A stretch of DNA of 64,000 nt from Cryptomeria japonica (GCF_030272615.1 NC_081407.1:376009018-376073017); one strand, 5' to 3'; positions 12,170 through 24,662 are shown, counted from the stretch's first letter. The notes: a model not told the origin generated them from the letters alone. Translations and numbers: made by a program.

Positions 12170-12560
12170 TACTATTGGAGTAATTAGGACACTTTATCTA
12201 ATTATTTATTAATTGAGTCCTTTAATTACTTTTTCACTTAACCTAAAATTAAATGCCTTTTTGATCTAGAGTTATGCTTTTCTAGATTTAGTTTTCTTAG
12301 TGATACTTTAGTTTAGCTACAACTAAGTTTTATTTAGCTCCTCTTTTCTCTTCTTGAGTTCTCCTTATTTTAGAATTAGGTAATCTCTTGCTCTCTATAA
12401 AAGTAAGTCATTCATTAATTGTATCAAATCTGATTACAAGTTAATCTAATTATCAAATACCTCATTAGATTAATTCTCTCTCAAGGTTGTATAGCATCAA
12501 TCATTCTTTCTTCTCTTTTGTGTGATGTGTTTTTCTTTCCAAATGATTCTTGGCTCATGT
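12170..12560 (+). mobile_element. Possible LTR remnant with TATA box
   Basis: The segment begins near TTGGAGTAATTAGGAC and carries a good TATA box (TATAAAAG, 12396-12403). Pyrimidine-rich leader sequence follows, the general composition of a copia LTR. No clean TG/CA ends, primer-binding site or partner LTR could be found, so this call is weak. Confidence 0.3.
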
Positions 12561-13319
12561 GGTTGTATCATCAAGTTTCAAACCTTCTATATAATGTACT
12601 TTCAAATACATATTTTATGATATGATAAGAACACTAAAATTGAAGGATATTATGGTATAGGACTACTCTTCATTGATGAACATCATACTGGAAATATTAT
12701 TACTCTCTTGAAAGGAAGAGAATTTTCATTTTGTAAATGATCTTACTAAACTAAAAATGCAACTGGTTATTTATTTGATAAGTATAAGAATCACCTTATT
12801 TTGAAATGTATCTCTAAGGTAACTTGGTATCCACTACTCTAAGAACCTTTTATCTTTGGTGAAGATATATTCTATCTATCTTATCTTCTCACTTGCCATC
12901 ATAGAATGATGTGCAAGATGGATTTAGAGTAGAGATCATGCAAAGACCAAACCTTTTCTATGTGAAACAAATTATGATGTGCCCTATCCATGGAATTGAA
13001 TCAAATTATTTCATGCCAACTCTTAAAAGAACCTCTTCTTAGTATTGAATAATGTATCATAAATGGATGAATTCCCCTCAAAATTTTTTGTAACCTTAGA
13101 GGAATTAAATTGCAACAAAATTACAAGTACAACCAGTTCCATACAAACATGCTCATAGTTGGAATGATTCAATGGTTAAATTACAATGGTTAAGTGATTG
13201 AATATATCTCGGCTTATTCTATATATATTATTAAATATATATAAGCTAGTAGCAGTAAAGTGTGAATTGGAAGACATGACATAAATTAATTTCAAATTAT
13301 ATATATTGTTGTATAGTTA
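12561..13319. other. AT-rich sequence, nothing recognised
   Basis: No reading frame, RNA gene or repeat structure can be supported between the possible LTR remnant and the start of the G-rich minisatellite. Confidence 0.5.
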
Positions 13320-14575
13320 TATATTTTGGATTGGTACAATGTTAGATTTAGGATTCCATTTGGTTCAATTCTGGATTTGGAATTATAGTTAAGATTGGAA
13401 TCAAAATTCTAGATTAGGATTATAGTTAGGGTTTATATCATTGCTATAGTTAGGTTAATGATTAGGGTTTGGATTTAAATTATGGTTAGTGTTACAGTTA
13501 TTATTAAGATTTCATTAGGCTTAGGATTTAGGGTTATGGTTTATATCATAGGGATATGATTAGGGTTAAGAGTTAGGGTTAGAATTATAGTTACATTTTA
13601 CATCATTATTAGGGTTAGGTTAAAGGTTAGGGTTTGGAATTACTTCATGATTAGGTTTAGGGTTAGGGTTAAGATTGTGGTTAGGCTTAGGATTTAGCAT
13701 TATGGTTAGGATTATGCCTAGGGTTAGGATTATAGTTAGGGTTTACATCATTGTTACAGTTAGGTTAATGGTTAGGGTTTAGATTTACATGATTGTAAGG
13801 GTTAAGGTTCTAGTTAGGCTTAATTTTTAGGTATATGGTTAGGATTATGTCTACGATTTGAGTTTATATCATAGGGTTAGGGTTAGGGTTAGGGTTAAGG
13901 GTTAGGTTTAAGATTATAGTTACGGTTTACATTATTGCTAAGATTACGTTAATGGTTAGGGTTTGGATATACATCACGGTTAGTGTTACAGTTAGTGTTA
14001 AGATTTTGGTTATGCTTAGGATTTAGGGTTATGGTAAGATTATGTGTAGGGTTAGTGTTTATACCATAGGGCTAGGGTTAGGGTTAGGGTTAAGGGTTAG
14101 GGTTAGGGTTATACTTAGGGTTTACATCATTGTTAGGGTTAAGATTGTGGTTAGGATTATGATTTACGATTATGCTTAGTTCTATGCTTAGGGTTAGGAT
14201 TTATATCACAATGTTAGATTTAGGATTAGCATCAAGGTTAAGGTTATGGTTAAGTTTAATATTGTGGTTAGGGTTAGGGTTATAGTTATGGTTTGCATCA
14301 TTTTTAGGGTTAGGTTAATGGTTAGGGTTAATCTAAGAGTTAAGATTGTGGTTACGCTTAGGATTTATGGTTATGGTTAAGATTATGTGTAGGGTTGAGG
14401 TTTATATCATAGGGTTAGACTTAGGGTTAAGGGTTAGGGTTAGGGTTAGGGTTATAGTTATGGTTTGCATCACTTTTAGGGTTAGGTTAATGGTTAGGGT
14501 TTAGATTTACATAATGGTTAGGGTTACGATTGTGGTTATGCTTTGGATTTAGGGTTATGGTTAGATTGTATATGT
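13320..14575 (+). repeat. Telomere-like TTAGGG-derived minisatellite, plus-strand G-rich
   Basis: This is a dense array of degenerate hexamers and heptamers around TTAGGG, with variants such as TTATGG, TTAAGG and TTTAGG. The cleanest run is four consecutive GGGTTA units at 13874-13897; others occur near 14074-14110. A longer internal period is also visible: phrases such as GGTTTACATCATTG and GATTGTGGTTAGG recur. The unit is hexameric rather than the TTTAGGG usual in most plants. Short readings across it such as 16354-16566 are repeat translations, not genes. Confidence 0.85.
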
Positions 14576-15552
14576 GTAGTATGTTGTTTCTCATATTTCC
14601 AATCTAAGGACTTCCAAAGTTCTTACAACACTTTCAACTCTAGTAACTAAAATTAAAAATAAATTTCAAAGACCAAAAATAATATATTATTCTATGAAAA
14701 AAAATAATTGAACTACACAAAAAAATTAAATATAATTTATAGACATTAAATTTAAGTTCTATATATTTTTTTTTCTAAGCAGTTAGATTTTCATCAAATA
14801 GAATATTTTTATGATTTCATTTTATAATTTAGAAGCTAGTATTTGAATAGTTTTATTATAACTCTTAAATTTTGTTATTAAACAAATATTTTAATTTTCT
14901 TGAAAATTTAGATGGTTACTTTTATTGTTTTATTTGATTTGTATTTTAAAATAATTTTGAACTTTAGAATAAATTATTATCTTTTATTGTCGTGAAAAAT
15001 CTTTTAGAATTAAATTATTATTTTTGTACTAATAGTTATTGTTGAATATTTTCAACAAAATTCTTTTTGTTTTGGAAGGATATCTTTATCCATGATATTC
15101 TTATATTTTTCAAATATAACATGGTTTTTTTAATTGATAAAATAATATAATATAGTTTTTTAACATTGATGAAGTATTTACAATTTTAAAATAAAATTTA
15201 ATGTAAAATAAATATATCACTATAATTGTTTATATATAAAATACAACAGACGGCAATTTAAATCACATGGATTACATATTTCTAGTAGGTTGTTTTTGGT
15301 ATTTCCAATCCAAGGACTTCCAGAGTTCTTACAACTCTTTCAAGTCTAGTAAAAATAAATTTCAAAGAGCAAAATTAATATATTATTCTATGGAAAAAAT
15401 AATTGAATTACATAGAAAAAATTAAATATAATTTATAGATATTAAATTTAAGTTCTATTGATTTTTTATTTTAAAATAATTAGATTTTCATAAAATAGAA
15501 TATTTTTTATAATTTAAAAGCTAGTATTTGAATGGTTTTGTTATAACTCTTA

Positions 15553-15675
15553 ATTTTTTTAATTTTTTTTGCTTCTGGATTTTTATGGAAGGCCAAGAGT
15601 CACAACTTAGAATTCCACTTTAGATGTCCCTATTGGGAATTGAACTTGGGTCTCCTTAGTGAGAACCCCTTGAAC
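15553..15675 (-). mobile_element. tRNA-derived SINE with 11-bp target-site duplication
   Basis: A 123-bp insertion interrupts one AT-rich module. It is bounded by perfect 11-bp direct repeats TATAACTCTTA at 15542-15552 and 15676-15686. The uninterrupted form of the flank can be seen in the sister module near 14870. The element is on the minus strand: its T/A-rich tail is at the left as a T-run. Minus-strand AAGTTCAATTCCC resembles a pol III B box. The short length, tail and duplication fit a SINE. The A box is not convincing, so the parent tRNA cannot be named. Confidence 0.75.
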
Positions 15676-16254
15676 TATAACTCTTAAATTTTGTTATTAA
15701 AAAATATTTTTATTTTCTTGAAAATTTAGATTGTTACTTTTATTGTTTTATTTAGTTTATATTTTAAAATAATTTTTAACTTTAGATTAAATTATTATTT
15801 TTTATTGTTGTGAAATATCTTTTAAAATTAAATTGTTTTTTAAATATTTTAAAGAAATTTTTTTGTTTTTGAAAAAATATGTTTATCTATAACATTCTTA
15901 TATTTTTCAAATATAAGATACCTTGTTTTGTATTGATAAAATAATATAAAATACAATAAAAAATTTAATGTAAAATAAATAAATCACTACAACTGTTTAT
16001 ATATAAAATACAACAAGCTTCAATTTAAATCACATGGATTACATATTTGCACTAGGATGTTTCTCCTATTTCCAATCCAAGGACTTCTAGAGTTCTTACA
16101 ATGCTTTAACTCTAGTAACTAAAATTAAAAACAAATTTCAAAGAGCAAAATTAATATATTATTCTATGGAAAAAAATAATTGAATTACACAAAAAAAATT
16201 AAATATAATTTATAGATATTAAATTTAAGTTCTATAGATTTTTTTTTGTTATCA

Positions 16255-16590
16255 TGATTAGGGTTATGGTTAAGTTTAAGATTGTGGTTAGGGTTAGGGT
16301 TAGGCTTCTACTTATGGTTTGCATCATATTTAGGGTTACATTAATGGTTAGGTTTGAGCTTAAGGTTAAGATTGTGGTTATGCCTAGGATTTATGGTTAG
16401 GGTTAGGATTATTTGTAGGGTTAAGGTTTATATCATAGAGTTAGACTTAAGGTTAAGGGTTAGGGTTATAGTTATGGTTTGCATCACTTTTAGGGTTAGA
16501 TTAATGGTTAGGGTTTGGATTTACATCATGGTTAGGATTAAGATTGTGGTTGTGCTTTGGATTTAGGGTTATGGTTAGATTGTATATTTG
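16255..16590 (+). repeat. G-rich telomere-like tract
   Basis: A block of TTAGGG-like variants between two AT-rich modules. It shares the phrases GTTTGCATCA, TTAATGGTTAGG and TTTGGATTTAGGGTTATGG with the tract at 17200-17505 and with the end of the main array near 14470-14570, so these tracts were copied as units. Confidence 0.75.
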
Positions 16591-17199
16591 TAGTAGGTTG
16601 TTTCTCCTATTTCCAATCCAAGGACTTCCAGAGTTCTTACAAAGCTTTCAACTATAATAAATAAAATTAAAAATAAATTTCAAAGAGAAAAAATAATATA
16701 TTATTCTATGGAAAAACATAATTGAATTAGACAAAAAAATTAAATATAATTTATAGATATTAAATTTAAGCTGTATAAATTTTTTCTTTTAAACAATTAG
16801 ATTTTTGTAAAATAGAATATTTTTATGATTTAATTTTATAATTTAAAAGCTAGTATTTGAATAGTTTTGATAGAACTCTTATATTTTGTTATTAATTTTC
16901 TTGAAAATTTAGATTGTTACTTTTATTGTTTTATTTAATTTGTATTTAAAAATAATTTTGAACTTTATTACTTTTTATTGTTGTGAAAGCATTTTTTAAA
17001 TTAAATTGTTATTTTTCTTCTAATAGTTTTTGTTGAATATTTTAAAGAAAATTCTTTTTGTTTTGGAAGGATATCTTTATCCATGACATTCTTATATTTT
17101 TCAAATATAAGATTCTTTGTTTTGTATTGATAAAATAATATAACATAGTTTTTTCACATAAATAAAGTATTTGCAATTTTAAAATAAAAAATTTATATC

Positions 17200-17505
17200 A
17201 GAATGTTAGATTTACTTATAGTTATGGTTTGCATCATTTTTAGGGTTAGCTTAATGGTTAGGGTTAAGCTTAGGGTTAAGATTGTGGTTACCCTTAGGAT
17301 TTATGGTTATGGTTAGGATTATGTGTAGGATTAAGGTTTATATCATACAGTTAGACTTAGGGTTAATGGTTAGGGTTAGGGTTATAGTTATGGTTTGCAT
17401 CACTTTTAGGGTTACGTTAATGGTTAGGTTTTGGATTGTCATCATGGTTAGGGTTAAGATTGTGGTTATGCTTTGGATTTAGGGTTATGGTTAGATTATA
17501 TATTT
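17200..17505 (+). repeat. G-rich telomere-like tract
   Basis: A further copy of the G-rich unit, close to 16255-16590 in order and wording. It ends in TTTGGATTTAGGGTTATGG and passes directly into the next AT-rich module. Confidence 0.75.
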
Positions 17506-17700
17506 CTATTAGGTTGTTTCTCCTATTTCCAATCCAAGGAATCCTAGACTTCTTACAATGCTTTCAACTCTAGTAACTAAAATAAAATAAAAAATTCAAA
17601 GAGACAAAATAATATATTATTCTATGGAAAATAATAATTGAATTACACAACAAAAAAATATAATTTGTCCATATTAAATTTAAGTTCTATAGATTTTTTT

Positions 17701-19560
17701 GTTATCATGGTTAGGGTTATGGTTAAGTTTAAGATTGTGCTTAGGGTTAGGGTTAAGATTGTGGTTAAGGTTAGGATATCAAATTAGTTTTATGTTTGGT
17801 TAAGGTTTAATTTGGTATAGTGTTAAGCTTAGGATACAATAGGGTTTATTGTGGTTTTATGTTTAATTAGTTTTAGGGTTAGGCTTCAACTTGGTTTAGG
17901 TCTAGAGTTCAATTTGGTTTGGTTTTTTGGTTAGGGTTACAATTAAATTCTTTTTAGGATTACAATTAAGTTTCATATTTGCTTTCAACTTTAGTTTAGA
18001 GTTAGGGTCAAGGTTGAATCTAGTTTGGGGTTAGGGTTAAATTTGGTTTATGTTCAATTAGGTTTAGGGTTAGTGTTTAATATTATTTTGCACTAGGGTT
18101 CAATTTGGGTGAATGTTGTGGTTAGGGTTCATACGTTTAGAGCCAAATTTGGTTTAATATTCAATTAAGTTGATTTTTAAGGTTTAATTTAGTTTAATGT
18201 TCAATAAAATGTGGGATTAGGCATCATTTTAGTTTAACGTTCATTTAGCTTTAGGGATAAGGTTAGATGTGGTTTAATCTAGGTTGGGTTAGGTTTTAAT
18301 TTGGTTTCATTGGTTTAATGTTTAATTAGATTAAGGTCTAGAGTTTAATTTTATTTGGTTTTTTTGTTAGGGTTATAGTTAAGTTTCAAATTTGCTTTCA
18401 TCTTTAGTTTAGTGCTAGGTTCAAAGTTGAATTTGGTTTGGGGTTAGGTTTGAATTTGGTTTTATGTTCAATTATGTTTAGGGTCAACCTTTAATATTGT
18501 TTCGAGCTAGGGTTCAATTCAGTTGAATGATATGGTTAGGATTCATACATTTAGGGTAAAATTTGGTTTAATATTTAATTAAGTTGATTTTTAAGGTTTA
18601 ATTTTCAAGGTGATAAAAAGAATTTGTTTGAATTATTTTCTTTAAATATATTACAAGTTTGTGTTCCTTATTATGGTTAGTGTTTAATTTGGTTTAGGAT
18701 TCAATTAGGCTTAGTTTAATGATTAAATAGTTTAGCGTTAGGATTAGTGTGTAGTGTTAGAGCTTAAGTTGGTTTAGTGTTAAGGTTGGGGTATAATTTG
18801 GTTTTAGGGTTTACTTTGGGTTATTGTTAAATTAGGTTTATATTGTTATATTTTAACTTATTTTAATGTTCAATAGTTTGAGGTTTAGGGTTCAATTTCA
18901 TTTAGTGTCATGGTTAGTAATCAATATGATTTAGGGTTTTGTTTCTATGTGGTATAGGGATAGTGTTGAATTTTCTATAGTATTCAATTAGTTTTATGGT
19001 TGGGGTTTAATTTGATTTAGTTTTATAGTTAGAGTGTAATTTATTTTATGATTTTGATTTAATTTAGTACATGGTTAGTGTTTTATTTGGTATAGGGTTA
19101 AATTTAGCATATGGCTCAATTTAGTTTAGTGTTAGTATTAGGGTTCAATTAAGTTTAGGATTGGAGTTTGGGTATTTTTTGTTTAGTGTTTAATTAGATT
19201 TAAAGTTATGGTTCAATTTGGTTTTTTTTTTATGCTTATGGTATAATTTGGTTAAGATTCTTGCTTCGATCTAGTACAAGGTTAGGGTTTATTTTCATAT
19301 ATGACTCAATTTTTTTAGTGCATTAGGTCTAGGGTTATGGTTCAATATTTCCAGTCTTCAATTAAGTTCAATCTTAGAGTTCAACTTGTTTTAGTGTTAG
19401 GGTTAGGGTTCAATTTGTTTTAATATTTTTGAGTTTTATTTGGTTAATTCTTAATGTTAGGGTATAATTTCCTTTGGTAATTGGTTGAATGTTTAATTAT
19501 ATTTAGGGTTAAAGTGTTCAATTTGGTTTAGTGTTACATGATTGAGATTTAATTTCATTA
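17701..19560 (+). repeat. Degenerate GGGTTCAATTTGGTTTA-type minisatellite
   Basis: The telomere-like pattern grades into a longer degenerate motif of the form TTAGGGTTCAATTTGGTTTA, repeated many times with drift. It contains no coding potential. Its reverse complement appears at 30041-31020, which places the two blocks in one repeat family. Confidence 0.75.
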
Positions 19561-20329
19561 AAGATAAGACATATAAAATCAATCAAGATTTTGATATTTT
19601 ACTTAGGTTTGATAAAGATTCAAATAGAAATATAGTTTAATTAGCTAGAATTAGAATGCAATTAGGTTTAAAGTTTAAGGGTTAAAAAATAATTTAGGCT
19701 ATGATAATGGTTGTGTTTTGGCTTTAGTTTATGCTTGTGGTTGGAGGGTTAGAGTTAAGAGTTCAATAAAGGTTAGGCTTAGGATTTATGTTTTCTTAGG
19801 AATTCAATTAAGTCTCACTTATGGTTAACATTTAGTTGGAATTAAGACTAGTGTTCATTTTTCCTTTATTTGAAGAGTAATTCTATTTACCTAAATATTA
19901 TTCATCTTGAGTTCAGATTTTTTTTTTGAATTAATTGAATTTACATATAATAAAACCACATGCATATAATTAAAATATTGTTTTTGTGCAAATATTGAAT
20001 TTTATAAATCTTGTATATCCATTTAAAACTATAAAAATATATTTAATATTATTAAATGGCCCTTTTTTCCTTTTATCTTATCATTTTATCATCAATATTT
20101 AGTTAAATGTTTCTTAAACTTGATTTTAAATTTAAATTTATTTACAATTAATTATTAGTTAAAAAAAATTATTTATTTCTTACTAACTTGAATTTATGTT
20201 AAGAAACACCTACGCAACAAGTTTTTGAAGACATACAAATAATATTTCGCTTCCATGCATTTATCCATAAATGTGATATGGTCATTACTCTCTTAAAATT
20301 AGTAATCAAAACATAGAAATGGAATTAGG
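19561..20329. other. AT-rich spacer, nothing recognised
   Basis: A few TTAGG-like remnants persist to about 19800, then plain AT-rich DNA follows. No gene or RNA is visible. Confidence 0.5.
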
Positions 20330-20595
20330 CTTAGTATAACGGTTTTACAATTAAGGTTTAGTGTTAGGGGTTAAGTTGGCTTAGTATTTAATTAGTTTTA
20401 TTGTTAAGGTTTAATTTATTTTAATATTCAATTTGGTTTAGGGTTTTGTTTCAATGTGATATAGGGTTAGTGTTGAATTTTTTATAGTATTCAATTTGAT
20501 TTATATTCAGGTTTTAATTTGATTTAGTTTTTTAGTTAGAACATAATTTGGTTTGTGATATTGATTTAATTTAGTATATGGTTTGACTTTTAAAA
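20330..20595 (+). repeat. Displaced copy of the degenerate minisatellite
   Basis: This block repeats the order of phrases at about 18890-19085. Shared phrases include TTTAGGGTTTTGTTTC, then AGGGTTAGTGTTGAATTTT (AGGGATAGTGTTGAATTTT at the other site), then TTTAATTTGATTTAGTTTT. It is either a local duplication or the array edge separated by inserted AT-rich DNA. Confidence 0.7.
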
Positions 20596-20599
20596 TAAT

Positions 20600-23500
20600 A
20601 TTTCTCTCTACAATTCTAGCTGATTTAAAGTAATAATTAGCAAGTATTCTAATATTGCATGGCAATATTTTCACTAAGAGATAATACTTTTATATAATTT
20701 GACAAACATTTTTTATTAATTTTATATAATTTTTTGAATAAATATTTCAAATTAGATTTATGTCTCCTCAAAATAAAAAAATATTTTTACTTAAATTGAT
20801 GATTTTTATTTGAGTTGAAGATTTGAAATATTAAATTCTGATGTGCTACTCTCCAATACTATTAAATACATTTCTTAGGAAGCCTCTTGACTTAAAAAGT
20901 ATTGTCACTAAACATACTAAAAGTTTTGTACATTTGATTGACAACCTATCTCCAAAAAAAACTATATCATAATTTCCCTCCCCATTAGTTACAAAGTTTA
21001 TAAAAAAAAACTTAAAGAAATAGAATGTGGGGAAGTTTAACAGCAAATTGATTAAAACCTGTAATCGACCCCTTCTCTCTGTTATTTGAATAGAGTCCTG
21101 GAATTTCTTCACCATTATATCATTCATTCACATTTCCTTTGCCAGCATTCACATATCTTTCTGTTGACCACCCCCATCTGATCTATGTGTACTCCATCTC
21201 CAGGCAAATCTTTTAGCATTTAAGAAAAACTCCCAAAGCAGATTTTGACAAGATTTGAAAAATATTATTTTATTGTATTTTCTTTCTGACTGCATGTGCT
21301 CAACATTCTATATAATGTTTGGCTATGCATTTTGTATGCACTCTCTTCTGAAGCTCAACAGAGTTGTTAGAGGATATTGGTCTTTGAATGTAATGGTGAT
21401 CAAATCTATGAGTAGCAACTCAATCAGTCAAATTGATGTAATACTTTATTTTGATGAATATGAATCTTTTGTCTGTTTTCTGTATTTTCTGTTCTCTCTC
21501 ATATTCCTCATATTCACTTTGCAGTGGACTCCTCATATTCCTTCCAGTGTCTTTTCTTTCCATTCGCACTTACTATTAACCTTTCATTTTCTGGTTTTTC
21601 TCCCTCTCCTACCTACATTTCCATTTAATTTATTTCTTTTATCTTTTGTCCATAACGCATCTTCATAATATGAGACTGACTTTAATGTTGGAATACTTAT
21701 ACCTCCAATGCCTTAAGAGGGTATTAATAAGCATTTTAACCACAAACATTTAAAAAACTAAAACATATAGATTAAGCCGGATAGCGAGTCCACCTGGATT
21801 CTCCGGCACTACAAACTCTGGTGCTGTTAACCATAGATTGGAAATTGGTGACTGTGAGATAATTAATGGGGCTGGAAAAAGTCACACAGCTGTTGCTGGA
21901 AAAAAAATGTTGGGCGGCTTCAATCTCCATACAGTTAAGTAAAACCTCTTTGTTCGAGGACATGCTTCTCACTTGTCCAATTCCATGTTAATATTTTTCT
22001 GATTATTCTTTTTTTCTTTTTTTAATAATATTTTATTTAACAGGAAAAGCTTTAAATTAGGCTTTAATGTGGAGAAGTTTAACAGCAAATTTAATCGACC
22101 CCTTCTCTCTAAAACAAAATCAGATACCTCTGCGTGGAAAGCATGTTTTCTGCAATTTTTAATTTTATATATTATTAATTATTAATCTTATATTAATAGT
22201 GAGAATATTAATAACAGTGTAACTGTCAAATTAATTTAATATATGGTCATTTACCTAGTTTATTTTATCATTGAATTTTCTAATTACATTGTAGCATGAA
22301 TAAGTCTTTAACATCATGTTCCCATGTGACTGCTTAACTCTATTTTCTGCTATTTTGGTGGAGCAGCAAATGTTTAGGAATTAGAAATAAGCTATGAAAC
22401 AAAAGGGGGGCTGGAAATAAGCAGTGGCTGCTTATTAACAAAAATGACACATGGCTCCACAATTTTCTTTCCCTCTTTTTTTAAAGATTTTATTTCTTTT
22501 TCCTTTCCAAATTTGAAGTGCACAAATTAGTATTAATGCTATTAATATAAATTTAAGATGTTTTGCTTAAAAATAAGCAGCAAAGATAAATATTCATGGG
22601 GTCAGCTGCTTCACAAATAATCCCTAAAAATATTGAGCAGCATAGTTGTCGAGGCTGCTTCATTGTTCGCTCTTGCCCAGCCTGCAAGATCCAACAATCA
22701 TAAAGGTCTTTGCAACATCTAACATTATTATTTTAATCAATATTATTTATAATTAAAACTATTTAGTAGTTATATGTGATATTTTTTATTCTAAAAAAAG
22801 TTTAAAGAAAATATGTAAATTTTTTAATTGTATTTATTTATAATTATGAAGGTTTTGAACACAAAAATAAGAGAAGAACAACGCGTATTTAAATGCAATA
22901 GTAGATAGTTGACATAGAAGAAGGTGAGGTGTGGTAGATGATTGTATGCAATTGAATATTGTTAACTAGAAAAAAATAGTTGCAAATGAAGAGACATCGA
23001 GTGGTTAATCTTTAACCCACCTATCATGCAAAAAGCACCAATTTTCATTTCAATGAGCTACTATACATTTTTTTCCTTCCAATTTGACTCTAATGAATGA
23101 TAAAGTCATCTTAATCTAATCAATTTGTTTATATTATAAATAATTATCACTAATAAATAAAAATTTAATATTATGTGATTTGTACCTTCCAATATGTTAT
23201 TGAAAGCATAGTTTATTATCAGCATAGCCATTACACCTCCTTATATAGATATATATTACTGATTTTTTTTCTTCAATTCATCTTATATTCTTTCCATCGC
23301 TGTTTCCTATACTAAGAGATCTGATTTCGGCACGTCTGTTATTTCAAAAATCTGCAAACCACACAAATCTGTTCACGCCCCCAGTCCCACAGATTCGAGT
23401 GTCTGTGAACATGGTCAGTATATGTAATGTTCAGTATATAAACTCTTATGTAAAATAATATAAAAGTTTGACTTTTTGTTTTTTTAAATTGTTTTGAATG

Positions 23501-23781
23501 TTTTTGGAATTTGTTTATTCCTTTTTCAAAGAACGATTTCCATTTTTTGTTATTATCAATTAAGATTTTCTCTCTTTAATTATATATTATTTTGAAAGAA
23601 TATTAATAAATTTTGCATATGCAATTGATTTAAATATAAATAATTACATTGTTGAACATATGTATGTAATACAAATTAATCAAGTAAATTGAAATATATA
23701 TATTTAATTTAAAAAATTTAATTCATTGAAAAAAAGATTTTAAATCATTCATCACATCAATATCGACATTACTCAAAAAAT
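20600..23781. other. AT-rich intergenic region, no supported gene
   Basis: Several short hydrophobic readings exist, such as 21255-21668 on the plus strand. They begin at non-ATG codons and show no motif or family resemblance. A short direct duplication is listed separately. Nothing else can be supported. Confidence 0.5.
21024..22112 (+). repeat. Short direct repeats flanking about 1 kb
   Basis: The phrase GAAGTTTAACAGCAAATT followed by TAATCGACCCCTTCTCTCT occurs at about 21030-21080 and again at about 22070-22112. The first copy has about 12 extra bases in the middle. Between them is about 1 kb of unrecognised sequence. They could be remnants of terminal repeats or a simple duplication; there are no TG/CA ends or priming sites to decide. 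Confidence 0.5.
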
Positions 23782-24518
23782 AAAGTGAAAAATGTTAAAC
23801 CATTATTGATCACATAATATTAATCAAGTTATTATGAAATATAAATAATATTATTATTATATAATACATCTTTACTTATAATTTAATTATTAACACAAAT
23901 AATTGTATTCAAATGTTTATAAATAAAATGTTAATTTAATATTGAATTAATAAACAAAATTCTTTAGCTTACCAATTCTTAAGAGTTTAATTGATAAAGA
24001 TATAATATTTTTCAAAATTAAAAAATGTATGATAATTAGTTTAATAAACTACTGAAATTTCTTAATAATATAAAATGACTAATTAAATAAATGTTAAAAT
24101 GAATATTAATAACTTCATACTAATCAAACTAATATTCATAACATTATATAAAGTGAAAAATGTTAAACCATTACTGATCACATAATATTAATCAAGTTAT
24201 TATGAATAAAATATAAATAATATATTATTATATAATACATCTTTACTTATAATTTAATTATTAACATAAATATTTATGTTCAAATGTTTATAAATAAAAT
24301 GTTAATTTAATATTGAATTAATAAACAAAATTGTTCAGCTTACCAATTATTAAGAGTTTAATTGATAAAGATATAATATTTTTCAAAATTATAAAATGTA
24401 TGATAATTAGTTTAATAAACTACTGAAATTTCTTAATAATATAAAATGAATAATTAAATAAATGTTAAAATGAATATTAATAACTTCATACTAATCAAAC
24501 TAATATTCATAACATTAT
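23782..24518 (+). repeat. Two-copy tandem repeat, 368-bp period
   Basis: The unit beginning AAAGTGAAAAATGTTAAACC at 23782 starts again at 24150 with only scattered differences (for example CATTATTGAT against CATTACTGAT). Both copies continue to ATTCATAACATTATA. The array is AT-rich and non-coding, about 350 bp upstream of the Helitron coding remains. It may be part of the Helitron 5' region or older DNA beside it. Confidence 0.9.
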
Positions 24519-24662
24519 AAGTTTTACTATTCATAAATTTTGAAAAATTTTGAAATTAATTTTAATTCTTAACTGTACTCCCAATTAAACCCTTTGCCTT
24601 AACCAAATTGTCTACAGATCATACCCCAGAAACTAATTGATCAAGAAACCAAATTAAACTGT

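Larger units (their letters stand above)
14576..17700 (+). repeat. Higher-order repeat: AT-rich module alternating with G-rich tracts
   Basis: An AT-rich module recurs at about 14580, 15285, 16050, 16595 and 17507. Each copy begins near TTGTTTCTCCTATTTCC, followed by AATCCAAGGACTTCC, AGAGTTCTTACAA and a common ATATATTATTCTATGGAAAA segment. Copies are truncated to different lengths. G-rich telomere-like tracts separate several of them, so the array has a compound unit rather than a simple minisatellite. Confidence 0.8.

Noticed and set aside
13320..14575. CRISPR-like regular repeats
   Set aside because: No constant repeat with unique spacers; the pattern is a degenerate short tandem repeat in plant DNA.
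16354..17482. ORFs of about 70 residues rich in Val/Arg/Met (16354-16566, 17282-17482)
   Set aside because: They are translations of the TTAGGG-like repeat and are alike only because the repeat is.
21255..21668. 137-residue hydrophobic reading with possible membrane segments
   Set aside because: It starts at a non-ATG codon; hydrophobicity follows from T-rich sequence. No motif or repeat context supports a gene.
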